Of a DNA stretch of 64,000 nucleotides, positions 1 to 8,501 are shown in pieces. The translations under genes and the position numbers were made by a program. The notes beneath the pieces were generated by a model, which was not told where the DNA came from, searched no databases, and saw only the letters and a list, made by a program, of their open reading frames with translations. The DNA is from Chthonobacter albigriseus (GTDB lineage Bacteria; Pseudomonadota; Alphaproteobacteria; Rhizobiales; Pleomorphomonadaceae), in assembly GCF_013839445.1 (NCBI RefSeq), contig NZ_JACDIT010000006.1:1-64000 (forward strand), given 5' to 3'. Positions within the stretch are counted from its first letter, which is position 1; every line of letters begins with the position of its first letter.

Positions 1-75
1 GAGAACGAAAAGGAAAAGCCCATCACCGTCAACTACGACGAGCTCGTGAAGAGCTGGGCCGACGCCAAGCAATAA
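1..75 (+). CDS. C-terminal end of an unidentified protein (partial)
   Basis: The first 24 codons read ENEKEKPITVNYDELV and end in SWADAKQ, then a TAA stop at 73-75. The gene starts upstream of the window, so its family cannot be told. The charged, lysine-rich tail would fit a soluble or periplasmic protein, but this is only a guess. It is followed by a 161-bp gap before the next gene on the same strand. Confidence 0.5.
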   Translation, partial: ENEKEKPITVNYDELVKSWADAKQ

Positions 76-236
76 CGTCACCAGCTCTCCCATGGTGACG
101 CGAGCAGGGCGCGGACCTTCGTGCCGCGCCCTGCCCACACCTTTCAAAGCTGCTCCAGCAGTCGAGTAGCTGCTGAAAACCCAACGTCGCTCGCAGCTTC
201 CAGTCAGCGACCTAATCTCAAGAAGCGAGTTGTACT

Positions 237-2021
237 ATGCCGCACATCGGAGACCTCGTTGCAGAAATGCTGGCGCAATATGGCGTCGAGCTGGTTTTTG
301 GAATGCCGGGCGGCCAGACTACCGCGCTTCACGACGGCATCTCTCGTCGGACGGATCGGATCCGTCACGTGTTGATGCGAGACGAACGCAACGCTGCCTA
401 TGCTGCCGATGCCTATGCTCGACTGACCGGAAAGCCGGGAGTCTGCGACGTCACGGTCGGCCCGGGTGCCAACCTGCTCCCAGCCGGGTTCCTCGAAGCC
501 TTGAACGCCTCGATCCCGATGATCGGGATCGTGGGCGAACTACCGCTAGACTGGCTTTCGCTGAAGGAGAAAGGCATCGCCTCGCAGGGTTTCGACCAAC
601 TGTCCTTCTTCAAGACCTTTTCCAAGGATGCGTGGCTCGTCCCCTCGGTTGAAGCTCTTCCCGATCTGATCCGGACCGCGTTCCGCGTTGCTACGGCACC
701 GCGGCCGGGTCCGGTCGCATTGATCATCCCACATGACATCTTCGATGCCGAATGGGACGAGTCCTCCATCAAGGTTGCTGTCGACCACCGAGCCTGCCGC
801 GCCCCGTTCATTCGATCCGCACCAACCCGCTCCGCAGTGGATCAGGCAGCCGACTTGATCCGTTCCGCACGCCGACCGGCGATCGTCTATGGAGGCGGTG
901 TGCACGGGGCCGACGCCGTCACGGAAGCCGTCAGTTTTGCAGATCGACTTGGTGGCCTGGTCGTCACCAGCCTAACGGGGCGGGGCTCTGTTCCGGAAAC
1001 GCTGCCCTACGCGGCAGGTGCTCTCAATCCGCTCGGTTCCTATGCGGCGATCGAGCTCATCAAGGAAGCGGATCTCGTGATCTGGTGCGGATCCAAGGCT
1101 AGCCAGAATACCGCGATGAACTGGACCCTTCCGCTGCCTGAGCAGGCCACAATCACGATCGACGCTGATCCGAACGAACATGGCCGGACATTCCTACCCA
1201 CCGTTTGCCTCTTTGGCGATGTCAAGGAAGCGCTGACTATGCTCAACGATGTGCTTGAGCAGCAGGATCACCCGGAATGGCTGGATCGGATCGCGACAGT
1301 CAAAGCTGAGGGCGAAGCGCAAAAAGCCGAGGAGATCGCCAGCGAACGCATTCCGGTTAATCCTCCCCGAGCAATGGCAGAGCTCGCCAAGAGGGTGGAG
1401 CCGGACGACATCGTCGTCTCGGACGCCAGCTTTTCCGCCGGCTGGATCGCCAACTACCTCCCTGCGCGCAAGGCCGGGCGGCACTTTCTGTACGCACGAG
1501 GGCAGGGCGGGCTCGGGTACTCGACGCCCGCGGCAATCGGTGCCGCTGCAACGCGCCCCGGCACACGGATAATTACCGTGGCGGGAGATGGGGGCTTTTC
1601 CTACACGATCGGGGAGCTCGCAACCCAAGTCCAGAACAATCAGAAAATCGTCAATATCGTCCTCAATAACGGTCGGCTCGGCTGGATACAGCTTTGGCAG
1701 GAAATCTTCTTCAAGAATGTCCAATCGGCCATGCTGGAAAATCAAAGCTGCCAGCCGAATTTCGCCCAGGCAGCAAGTGGTCTGGGTTTGCTCGGAATCT
1801 ATGTCGAGAAGCCCGACGAGATTGGCGCCGCTCTCGACCGAGCATTTGCACACGACGGCCCGTCGGTCGTCGAGATCAGGATTGATGATCTCGCCACTCC
1901 AATCCATAGCTTCAAGCGGCGGATGAGAGAAGGGTCGGATACGGCGCGGCCACGACCCGGTACGGTATACAAGCTTCGCGAGTGGAAGGTTTCTGCCGAT
2001 CTTCGCAAAGAGCCGAAGTAA
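237..2021 (+). CDS. Thiamine pyrophosphate-dependent enzyme, acetolactate synthase-like
   Basis: The 594-residue protein has the three-domain layout of the acetolactate synthase/benzoylformate decarboxylase family. The N-terminal pyrimidine-binding domain carries the conserved glutamate in MRDERNAAYAADAYAR (about residues 44-59). A central DHS-like nucleotide-fold domain contains IVYGGGVHGA. The C-terminal domain has the ThDP/Mg motif from GDGGFSY to VLNNGRLGW, the classical GDG followed about 25 residues later by NN. Length matches the family. The reaction is carboligation or decarboxylation of a 2-oxo acid. No IlvH-type small subunit lies beside it, so a role in valine synthesis is not favoured; catabolic family members are often monocistronic. 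A HAD phosphatase follows 76 bp downstream on the same strand and may be cotranscribed. The exact substrate cannot be told. Confidence 0.85.
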   Translation: MPHIGDLVAEMLAQYGVELVFGMPGGQTTALHDGISRRTDRIRHVLMRDERNAAYAADAYARLTGKPGVCDVTVGPGANLLPAGFLEALNASIPMIGIVGELPLDWLSLKEKGIASQGFDQLSFFKTFSKDAWLVPSVEALPDLIRTAFRVATAPRPGPVALIIPHDIFDAEWDESSIKVAVDHRACRAPFIRSAPTRSAVDQAADLIRSARRPAIVYGGGVHGADAVTEAVSFADRLGGLVVTSLTGRGSVPETLPYAAGALNPLGSYAAIELIKEADLVIWCGSKASQNTAMNWTLPLPEQATITIDADPNEHGRTFLPTVCLFGDVKEALTMLNDVLEQQDHPEWLDRIATVKAEGEAQKAEEIASERIPVNPPRAMAELAKRVEPDDIVVSDASFSAGWIANYLPARKAGRHFLYARGQGGLGYSTPAAIGAAATRPGTRIITVAGDGGFSYTIGELATQVQNNQKIVNIVLNNGRLGWIQLWQEIFFKNVQSAMLENQSCQPNFAQAASGLGLLGIYVEKPDEIGAALDRAFAHDGPSVVEIRIDDLATPIHSFKRRMREGSDTARPRPGTVYKLREWKVSADLRKEPK

Positions 2022-2097
2022 TGATTTCTGTTAGTTGGACGTGGGGCGCTCCGGTTATGTGAGCGCCCGACAGCCTGAACGCGGAGGAGATCCAGTC

Positions 2098-2772
2098 ATG
2101 CGACAGGAAACCACTTTCCTTTTTGATCTGGATGGAACTCTCGTCGACAGCGTCTACCAGCATGTCCTTGCCTGGCAGGAAGCGCTCGAGGAGGAGGGCA
2201 TCTCGCTCTCGGTCTGGCGGATCCACCGTAAGATCGGGATGAGCGGCGGATTGTTTACGAACCAGTTGCTCCGCGAAACGGGTCTGACGCTCGACGACGA
2301 GCGCAACGATCGGCTTCGAAGGCTACACGCCCAAGCCTATCAGCGACTAGCTCATCGCATTCACCCCCTGCCCGGCGCCGTAGAACTCCTCAAGACGCTT
2401 GACGAGTACGGCCTCCGTTGGGCCATCGCCACGAGCGGCCGAATGGAAACCGCGGCGCAGAATCTCATCGCGCTTGGCCTTGACCCCGAGAACACGCCGG
2501 TCATCACGCGCGACCTGGTCAAGTATGCGAAGCCTGATCCCGATCTGTTTCTGGCTGCGGCCGAGCGGCTCGGGGTCAGAATCGAGACCGCCATCGTGGT
2601 CGGCGACAGCATATGGGACATGCTTGCAGCTCAGCGGTGCCGCGCGCTCGGTGTCGGTCTCCTCTGCGGCGGTTATGGATCCGATGAACTGGAGCGCGCA
2701 GGCGCATACCGGGTGTTCGAGGATCCTGCCGATTTGCTCAAGCACTTGGATGAGGTGGGCGGCAGAGTTTAG
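2098..2772 (+). CDS. HAD-superfamily phosphatase (phosphoglycolate phosphatase-like)
   Basis: The product (224 residues) begins MRQETTFLFDLDGTLVDS, which is HAD motif I with the nucleophile Asp and acid/base Asp (DLDGT) a few residues from the start. Motif II is the TS of AIATSGR, motif III is the lysine in KYAKPDPDLF, and motif IV is VVGDSIWDM. The alpha-helical cap after motif I places it in the Gph/beta-phosphoglucomutase-like subgroup. An upstream in-frame start exists at 2035, but the ATG at 2098 has a GGAGGAG ribosome binding site about 10 nt ahead and puts motif I at the usual position. It probably dephosphorylates a small sugar or organic phosphate; substrate unknown. It follows the ThDP enzyme on the same strand. 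Confidence 0.85.
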   Translation: MRQETTFLFDLDGTLVDSVYQHVLAWQEALEEEGISLSVWRIHRKIGMSGGLFTNQLLRETGLTLDDERNDRLRRLHAQAYQRLAHRIHPLPGAVELLKTLDEYGLRWAIATSGRMETAAQNLIALGLDPENTPVITRDLVKYAKPDPDLFLAAAERLGVRIETAIVVGDSIWDMLAAQRCRALGVGLLCGGYGSDELERAGAYRVFEDPADLLKHLDEVGGRV

Positions 2773-2841
2773 CTGCGCAGGCTACGGCCGACGCAGGCTG
2801 TGATAAGCTCGGTGCGCGGTGGGTCATCGCGGGAGGACCAG

Positions 2842-3108
2842 ATGACCGTTTACATGGTCGAGCGCAATCTCAAGGGCATTGAGATGAGCGCCCTAGCTGA
2901 GGCACAGCAAGCAGCCATACGCAAAGCGAATGATTTTCGCGCCGAGGGCACCCCTATGAGGTACATTCGGTCGACGTTCGCGCCGGAAGACGGGCGGTGT
3001 ATGTGTCTTTTCGAGGCCGAAAGTCCTGAAGACGTCAAGCGCCTGAACGACGAGGCTCAGATCCCATACGACCGCGTAGTTGTGGCGATGGACCTGACAC
3101 CCCCCTAA
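2842..3108 (+). CDS. DUF4242 family small protein
   Basis: An 88-residue protein opening MTVYMVERNLKG, with the conserved core YIRSTFAPEDGRCMCLFEA and a C-terminal PYDRVVVAMDL. This matches my recollection of the DUF4242 (SCO4226-like, putative nickel-binding) family of ferredoxin-like alpha/beta folds. A GGGAGGA sequence lies about 5-11 nt before the ATG at 2842. No catalytic role is established for most members. It stands alone between the HAD phosphatase and the GGDEF-EAL gene. Confidence 0.7.
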   Translation: MTVYMVERNLKGIEMSALAEAQQAAIRKANDFRAEGTPMRYIRSTFAPEDGRCMCLFEAESPEDVKRLNDEAQIPYDRVVVAMDLTPP

Positions 3109-3257
3109 AAGCTGAAGACTCAGAATTCAATCAGGATTGTACCGGTCGCTGGACGGGTCGACGCCCGTCCGGCACCGCGGCGTTGGCTCGACTCATACTG
3201 GCGGTTAATCGTTTTATGTAACGCTCACACAAGGGGGCGCGTGTCGGGATGTGAGGA

Positions 3258-5408
3258 ATGGGTGACCTGAAGATCCAATCGGCCATCAACTGGTGCATGT
3301 CGGCATTCGTCTTCCTGCTGATCATCATGGGCGTTGCCACTGTGAGCGGCGTCCGCATCGTCGATCAGAAGATCGAGGCGCTTGAAGGCAAATGGCTGAA
3401 TGGGACGCAATTGCTTGGCGCCATCAGCAGCGCCGTATCCGAATTCCGAATGGCGGAAGTTTCGCGCGCTTTGGCGCCCGACCGGGATAGCCGGGTTGAG
3501 GCGCAGCAGCGGATCATGGAAAGCACCATAAGGGTCCGGGACCTGCTGGATGAATACTCCTACATGCTTAACAGTGAGAAACCCAATGAGGAGGTACATG
3601 CATTTCTCGTCGCATTCCATGAATACAGGCGAGCGAACCGGCAGTGGGTCGTTGCCGATTTTGCTGGAGAAGACGATGGACCGGCCCAGGACGGGAGCGA
3701 ATTGCATGCGCTCTACATTGACACGAAAATCGCGGTTGATCGGCTGGTCAGGGAAAATCACGAACTTGCAGGCAAAGACGCTCGAGGCGCGGACGAAATC
3801 AGCGACATCATTCTGATATCTGTTGGAATCATCTCTCTCGCAATCGGTTTGCTGGCAACGGGATTGCTGGTTTTCGTGCAGCGGCGGGTGACCGGTCCGC
3901 TCGGCGAGATGACATCGGCATTGGCGCGTCTTGCGTCCGGTGACCGGAGTGCCGGCGTTCCGGCCATCGACCGCCACGACGAAATCGGAGTTCTTGCTCG
4001 TGCCTTTGGCGTCTTCAGCGCGAACGCGGCTGCTCTGGAACTTGCCCATCAGGCCGTCGTCGAGGCTCAACGAGCGGCCGAGGAATTGGCCAGGCATGAC
4101 GCGCTCACCGGTCTACCCAACCGCCGCACCTTCTCTGCCGCGCTCACCTCTGCCATCGGTGACCCGGATGGCACGGACACCGGTTCCTACGTGCTCTTGA
4201 TCGACCTCGATCGCTTCAAGCCGGTCAACGACACCTATGGTCACGCTGCGGGCGACCAGGTGCTTTGTGAAGTATCAAGACGGCTCCTCCGCCTGGCTGG
4301 TCCGGACGACATGGTGGCGCGTCTTGGCGGGGACGAGTTTGCAATCCTGTGCCGGCCAGGATCACGGTCGGACATTCTGGAGACTGCAAAGGGTTTCGCC
4401 GAGCAGATTATCGCTTCGTCGCGAACACCCATATCTGTGGGAGACATTGCGGTGGAGATCGGTGCGAGCGTTGGGATCGCCCTCTGCAGCACCGACGGAG
4501 CGGATGCAGACGAGGTGCTCCGCGCGGCGGACGTTGCCATGTACCGCGCCAAGCAGGGTGGTCGGAACACCTACCGCAACTTCGAACCTCTGATGGACGA
4601 GGAGCGGAAAACCAGGGCAAAGCTCGAGGAGGATGTCCGCGCGGGTCTCCTCTCCGGTGCGATCGAGCCCTATTACCAGCCGCTCCTGGACCTCCGATCC
4701 GGCCACATCAAAGGGTTCGAAATTCTCGCCCGCTGGAACGACGAGGCACGGGGATCTGTGTCCCCTGATCTGTTCATTCCGGTGATAGAGCAACTTGGGC
4801 TTGCCGATGAGCTTGCGACCCGGATGCTGTCGCGTGCTTGCCAGGACACCCGAGATTGGGATGTGGAGCTGTCCCTCAACATCTCACCGCTCCAACTGCA
4901 GGATCCATTCCTCCCGACACGCATCTTAGCCGTTCTCACCCGTGAGAACTTCCCTCCTTCAAGGCTTGAGATCGAGGTGACCGAAACGGCTCTGATGGGA
5001 GATGTCGACCGCGCTCGACATGTCCTGAGCGAGTTCAGGGGGCTTGGGATAAGCGTTGCGCTGGATGATTTCGGGACCGGATACTCCAGCTTGAACCATC
5101 TGCGGGAGCTCAAGTTCGACCGCCTCAAGATCGATCGATCGTTCATCATGACGATGGCGGACAACCCGGAAAGCGAGAAAATCGTCGATGCCGTCCTCGG
5201 TCTTGCTGAAAGCCTCGGGATTGCAGTCGTAGCCGAGGGTATCGAGAACGAGGTGGCACGAGCCAAACTGGCTGGTCGAGGATGTGAGTTCGGTCAAGGC
5301 TATCTGTTCAGCAGGCCGGTTCCCGCCGATCAGGCACGCGTTCTGGTGGAGAGTGACGCGCGGAAGACGGGTCGCTCCCAAGCCCGAGTGGCCAAGCTGT
5401 CTCGTTGA
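3258..5408 (+). CDS. Membrane-bound diguanylate cyclase/phosphodiesterase (HAMP-GGDEF-EAL)
   Basis: The 716-residue protein makes and/or degrades cyclic di-GMP. An N-terminal membrane helix (about residues 12-33) and a second helix (about 180-205) bracket a periplasmic sensor region of roughly 150 residues. A HAMP linker follows (RRVTGPLGEMTSAL...). The GGDEF domain starts at ARHDALTGLPNRRTF and has an intact active site in RLGGDEFAIL. The EAL domain has the first signature as FEILARWN, so the catalytic glutamate is kept although the motif reads EIL. It also has VTETAL, DDFGTGYSSL, KIDRSFI and VAEGIE, as in active phosphodiesterases. Both activities are therefore plausible. The signal sensed by the periplasmic region is unknown. 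It is transcribed alone. Confidence 0.92.
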   Translation: MGDLKIQSAINWCMSAFVFLLIIMGVATVSGVRIVDQKIEALEGKWLNGTQLLGAISSAVSEFRMAEVSRALAPDRDSRVEAQQRIMESTIRVRDLLDEYSYMLNSEKPNEEVHAFLVAFHEYRRANRQWVVADFAGEDDGPAQDGSELHALYIDTKIAVDRLVRENHELAGKDARGADEISDIILISVGIISLAIGLLATGLLVFVQRRVTGPLGEMTSALARLASGDRSAGVPAIDRHDEIGVLARAFGVFSANAAALELAHQAVVEAQRAAEELARHDALTGLPNRRTFSAALTSAIGDPDGTDTGSYVLLIDLDRFKPVNDTYGHAAGDQVLCEVSRRLLRLAGPDDMVARLGGDEFAILCRPGSRSDILETAKGFAEQIIASSRTPISVGDIAVEIGASVGIALCSTDGADADEVLRAADVAMYRAKQGGRNTYRNFEPLMDEERKTRAKLEEDVRAGLLSGAIEPYYQPLLDLRSGHIKGFEILARWNDEARGSVSPDLFIPVIEQLGLADELATRMLSRACQDTRDWDVELSLNISPLQLQDPFLPTRILAVLTRENFPPSRLEIEVTETALMGDVDRARHVLSEFRGLGISVALDDFGTGYSSLNHLRELKFDRLKIDRSFIMTMADNPESEKIVDAVLGLAESLGIAVVAEGIENEVARAKLAGRGCEFGQGYLFSRPVPADQARVLVESDARKTGRSQARVAKLSR

Positions 5409-5422
5409 CCTTGGTTTGGTTC

Positions 5423-5540
5423 GCTACGCTGCTCCCCCCATGCTGACCTGCACCGTTATGCGCGACCAGCCATGGTACCGCAGTCGTACCTCCGGCGCCG
5501 CAGCCAGATGCGCTGTAGGATGGGACGAGGTGGCATCGAG
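5423..5540 (+). repeat. Dispersed intergenic repeat A, copy 1
   Basis: This non-coding stretch after the GGDEF-EAL gene begins GCTACGCTGCTCCC and ends with GGGACGAGGTGGCATCGAG. It aligns over about 120 bp with 27136-27257 inside the island, most strongly at both ends (CGCCGCAGCCA, ATGCGCT, GACGAGGT, GCATCGAG). Function is unknown. The rest of the 5409-5693 gap holds repeat B and a short inverted motif around TGTCGCACGGTACAGCCGACA; no gene is seen. Confidence 0.6.
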
Positions 5541-5612
5541 CCGGTTTCGAGACCCTCCCCTGGTTCGACCTGTCGCACGGTACAGCCGACAGGAGGTTTG
5601 TCCGACCCCAGC

Positions 5613-5657
5613 CCTGATCCACGCGGAGTCAGGTATTCGTAGACCCGCCTTCGCCGC
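5613..5657 (+). repeat. Dispersed intergenic repeat B, copy 1
   Basis: A 45-bp block containing GGAGTCAGGTATTCG and AGACCCGCCTTCG. It matches 30616-30660 just before the island integrase at 40 of 45 positions by hand alignment, in the same orientation. Here it sits 72 bp after repeat A, whereas in the island the equivalent A and B copies are 3.4 kb apart. Confidence 0.6.
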
Positions 5658-5693
5658 AGGCTCCCGAACAGGGGGCGTTGAGGTTGCTCCGCG

Positions 5694-6251
5694 TCAGCGC
5701 TCACGGCGATAATGCATAGCGACCGCGCCGCTGCGGAGCGGCTTCGCCGAGACCAGTTCGAGCCGTCGCGCCCTGTGCAGCCCGCTCTGATACAGGGTCG
5801 GGCCGTGGCCCGCGATCCTGGGATGGACCAGGAGTTGGTATTCGTCGATCAGATCCAGCCGGTCCAACTCAGCCGCCAGTTTGCCGCTACCGAGGAGCAC
5901 GCCGGCGGGCGTGGCGTCCTTGAGCTTCTGGACGCTTGTTCGCAGGTCGCTGCCGATGTTGTGGCTGTTGGCCCATGGGAAGTCCGTTCGTGTCGACGAC
6001 ACGACGAATTTCGGTTTGGCGTCAAGCTTGACCGCCCATTCCCGTACCGCCGGCGCCGCTTCCACCTCGCCGCGAGCAACCGCCGGCCAGAAGCTCTCCA
6101 TCATCTCGTAGGTGATGCGGCCCCACAGCATCGCGCCGCGCTCGTCCATAAGGCGCGTGAAGAACGCATGCGTTTCGTCGTCCGCGATCCCCTCCTCGTG
6201 GTCGACGCAGCCGTCCAGGGTGACGTTGAGGCTGAAGGTCAAAAGTCCCAT
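5694..6251 (-). CDS. Dihydrofolate reductase family (RibD C-terminal-like) protein
   Basis: The 185-residue product starts MGLLTFSLNVTLDGCVDHEEG, followed by a loop and MLWGRITYEMMESFWP, the typical N-terminal half of RibD C-terminal/DHFR-like reductases. VLLGSGKLAAELDRLDLIDE and LLVHPRIAGHGPTLY are the conserved nucleotide-binding and C-terminal motifs. Such stand-alone proteins are NAD(P)H-dependent reductases of unknown physiological substrate, unlike true RibD, which also has a deaminase domain. Full length for the family. It is convergent with the upstream GGDEF-EAL gene, with about 290 bp between them. Confidence 0.8.
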   Translation of the reverse strand: MGLLTFSLNVTLDGCVDHEEGIADDETHAFFTRLMDERGAMLWGRITYEMMESFWPAVARGEVEAAPAVREWAVKLDAKPKFVVSSTRTDFPWANSHNIGSDLRTSVQKLKDATPAGVLLGSGKLAAELDRLDLIDEYQLLVHPRIAGHGPTLYQSGLHRARRLELVSAKPLRSGAVAMHYRRER

Positions 6252-6464
6252 GCGACAAGCCTTAAAACCATGCGTCCCAAAAGACCTGGGGCTCTCGGTT
6301 GATGTTCAACTCCCGAGGGGTCGGACCGGCCGTCTCCTGCCTCATCGCTGTCCATCCCGCACCTCAACGCCAGGGCCCTCACCCTACCCGGCTCCATGCG
6401 CATCGTCTCGTCTTCCCGCCAAATCCGCTCTTCGGAAAGATACTGGATGATAGCACCAACCCGC

Positions 6465-7571
6465 TTAGGCCAGAGGTGTCTCCTTCCCGGTGTCCATAGA
6501 CAGAAGAGCCGTCAGGAACTGGTGGAACAGTTCGCGTTCGGTGGTGATGTCCAGCTTGTAGTAGAGCCTCCAGCGATGGTTCTTTACCGTGCCGGCCGAG
6601 ACCCCGAGCCGCTCGGCAATTTTGCTGTTGGGAAAACCGAGCAGGATCAGCTTGACGATCTCGGCCTCGCGAGGAGTCAGGTCGTGGCGGCGGCAGAAGG
6701 CTTCCACGGCGTCGGTGGCCGACACACGAATTGGACCGTCTGATCGGCGCTCGATCATCCAGAGGGTGCCGCCAGGGGCGATCGAGAATTCCTCACCGAG
6801 TGCATCCCGATGGAGGACGTGCTCGTCGTCGAGCGTGACATGCGCAGCTTCGTCGCTTCGGGCCAGGGACAGAGCCCTTTCCAGGTCCTTCGATCCGGCA
6901 TGCTCGCGCCAGGCCTCGTTGGCGAAAACGGTTCGGCCGGTGCAATCCTGGATGAGCACAGCACCCGGAATGCCGCTTGCGTCCGTCTGCCCGAGCCGCC
7001 TGAGGGCCGCGGCGAAGACGGCGTCCACATGCTGGCGGTGCAACGCTGCGATCAGCGGCAGCATGGCGCGGGCATTCTCGCGGTCGGCTTCGGTGAAGGG
7101 CTCGACGCACTTCTCGCAACAGATCGCGACCGTGATACCGCCATGCGAGGGCAGCATGAAGGCGAGTTCGTCGAAGATGAAGGCGATCTTGAAGATCTCG
7201 GCGAGATACTGCTCCTCGATCTGATCGTCGGGCTGGAGCGAGCGAAGGTTGACGACGACAGGCTCGCGGTTGCGGCGCGCGATCTCCTGAAGCGGATCCA
7301 GGCGATGAAGACCGCCGAGGTAGAGGTCCACTGCCTCCGGGGTCATAAAGCCGTTGACGAGGAACGCCGGCCGTTCGTAGGCGGCGTAGCGCATCACGAG
7401 GCGCTGGTCGCATCCTGTCGCCCGCGCGACGAAGCGGGACAGCACGTCGTAGAACCCCGTGCGGCCGGCGCTTTCCAGCACGTCGGCGATCTCGGCATAG
7501 ATCTGCTGGTCCGGCGCGGCATGGGCCGGTTCGATCTCCTCGGTCCGGAAGCCGTGCTTCGGCGCGGTCAT
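6465..7571 (-). CDS. LuxR-family transcriptional regulator
   Basis: The C-terminal 65 residues form a LuxR/GerE helix-turn-helix: LTPREAEIVKLILLGFPNSK, then IAERLGVSAGTVKNHRWRLY. The N-terminal ~280 residues look like a ligand-binding or PAS/GAF-type sensor with no recognisable receiver domain. The ATG at 7571 is preferred (368 residues) because GGAGACGG lies just upstream on the minus strand and it leaves 110 bp for divergent promoters. ATG at 7655 would add 28 residues and leave only 26 bp before the divergent hydrolase gene. Its position facing the amidohydrolase/ureohydrolase/ABC block makes it the probable regulator of that block; this is inference. Confidence 0.85.
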   Translation of the reverse strand: MTAPKHGFRTEEIEPAHAAPDQQIYAEIADVLESAGRTGFYDVLSRFVARATGCDQRLVMRYAAYERPAFLVNGFMTPEAVDLYLGGLHRLDPLQEIARRNREPVVVNLRSLQPDDQIEEQYLAEIFKIAFIFDELAFMLPSHGGITVAICCEKCVEPFTEADRENARAMLPLIAALHRQHVDAVFAAALRRLGQTDASGIPGAVLIQDCTGRTVFANEAWREHAGSKDLERALSLARSDEAAHVTLDDEHVLHRDALGEEFSIAPGGTLWMIERRSDGPIRVSATDAVEAFCRRHDLTPREAEIVKLILLGFPNSKIAERLGVSAGTVKNHRWRLYYKLDITTERELFHQFLTALLSMDTGKETPLA

Positions 7572-7681
7572 CACCGTCTCCGCAAGGCCGACCTCCCGGT
7601 GACTTCGGTCACCTTGCCAGAGGTCGACGGTTCGTGTTGGCGTCTTCAAGCCCATGATCCATGCCGCGCGGGAGTCAATCA

Positions 7682-8467
7682 ATGCCAGCCCTTCTCCAAT
7701 GTCTTCCCGTCGCGGCTGACAAGACCGCCAACCTCGCCACCCTGCGACGGACGGCGTTCCTCGCCTCGCAGTGCGGAGCCGACGTCCTGGTCATGCCGGA
7801 GCTCTTCCTGACCGGGTACAACCTCGGCGACCGGCTCGCCGGCCTCGCCGAGCCCCTCGATGGGCCTTCCGTGGCCGCCGCCCGGGCGATTGCCCGGGAG
7901 ACGCGGACGGCCCTCGTGTTCGGACTTCCGGAGCGCGACGGATACGACGTCTACAACACGTCGGTCGCCATCGACCGTGACGGGAGCCTCGCCGGCCGAT
8001 ACCGGAAGATCCAGCTCTTCGGAGACATCGAGCCGACGATCTTTACGCCGGGCGACCGGACCGAGGTCGTCACTCTCGCCGGCCTGAAGGTCGGGCTTGC
8101 GATCTGCTACGACATCGAGTTCCCGGAAATCGCCCGGTCGCTGAAGCGTGCCGGCGCCGAGCTGATCTGCGTCCCGACCGCCAACATGACACCCTTCATC
8201 GACGTGCCGACCACGCTGGTGCGCGCGCGGGCGTTGGAGAATGGGGTCCCGGTCGTCTACGCCAACCTTGCCGGCGCGGAGGGAGACCTCGCCTACACGG
8301 GGCTCAGCGGCATCATCGGCTTCGACGGCCGGGACATCGCCCGGGCCGGCGCGTCCGGTGAGGTGTTCCTGGCCTGCAGAACGGAAGCGATCCGAGCCCC
8401 AGCCGCTCATCCCATGCTCAGCACGCAGCATCGGGACCTCAAGCTCGACGCACGCGCCGCCCGGTGA
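7682..8467 (+). CDS. Carbon-nitrogen hydrolase (nitrilase superfamily amidohydrolase)
   Basis: The protein has 261 residues and all three catalytic residues of the nitrilase superfamily: Glu in MPELFLTGYN, Lys in GRYRKIQLFGD and Cys in GLAICYDIEFPE. Length and lack of extra domains fit amidases and omega-amidases that release ammonia from small amides or carbamoyl compounds. The ATG at 7682 gives the usual family start (MPALLQCLPVAADK). Divergent LuxR regulator upstream, agmatinase-like enzyme convergent downstream and an ABC importer beyond suggest a joint role in using a nitrogen-rich substrate, for instance hydrolysing the carbamoyl or amide product of guanidino cleavage. The exact substrate is unknown. 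Confidence 0.88.
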   Translation: MPALLQCLPVAADKTANLATLRRTAFLASQCGADVLVMPELFLTGYNLGDRLAGLAEPLDGPSVAAARAIARETRTALVFGLPERDGYDVYNTSVAIDRDGSLAGRYRKIQLFGDIEPTIFTPGDRTEVVTLAGLKVGLAICYDIEFPEIARSLKRAGAELICVPTANMTPFIDVPTTLVRARALENGVPVVYANLAGAEGDLAYTGLSGIIGFDGRDIARAGASGEVFLACRTEAIRAPAAHPMLSTQHRDLKLDARAAR

Positions 8468-8501
8468 GGACGGCGCGCGCGCTCCGGGTTTCCGGTTGCG
8501 A

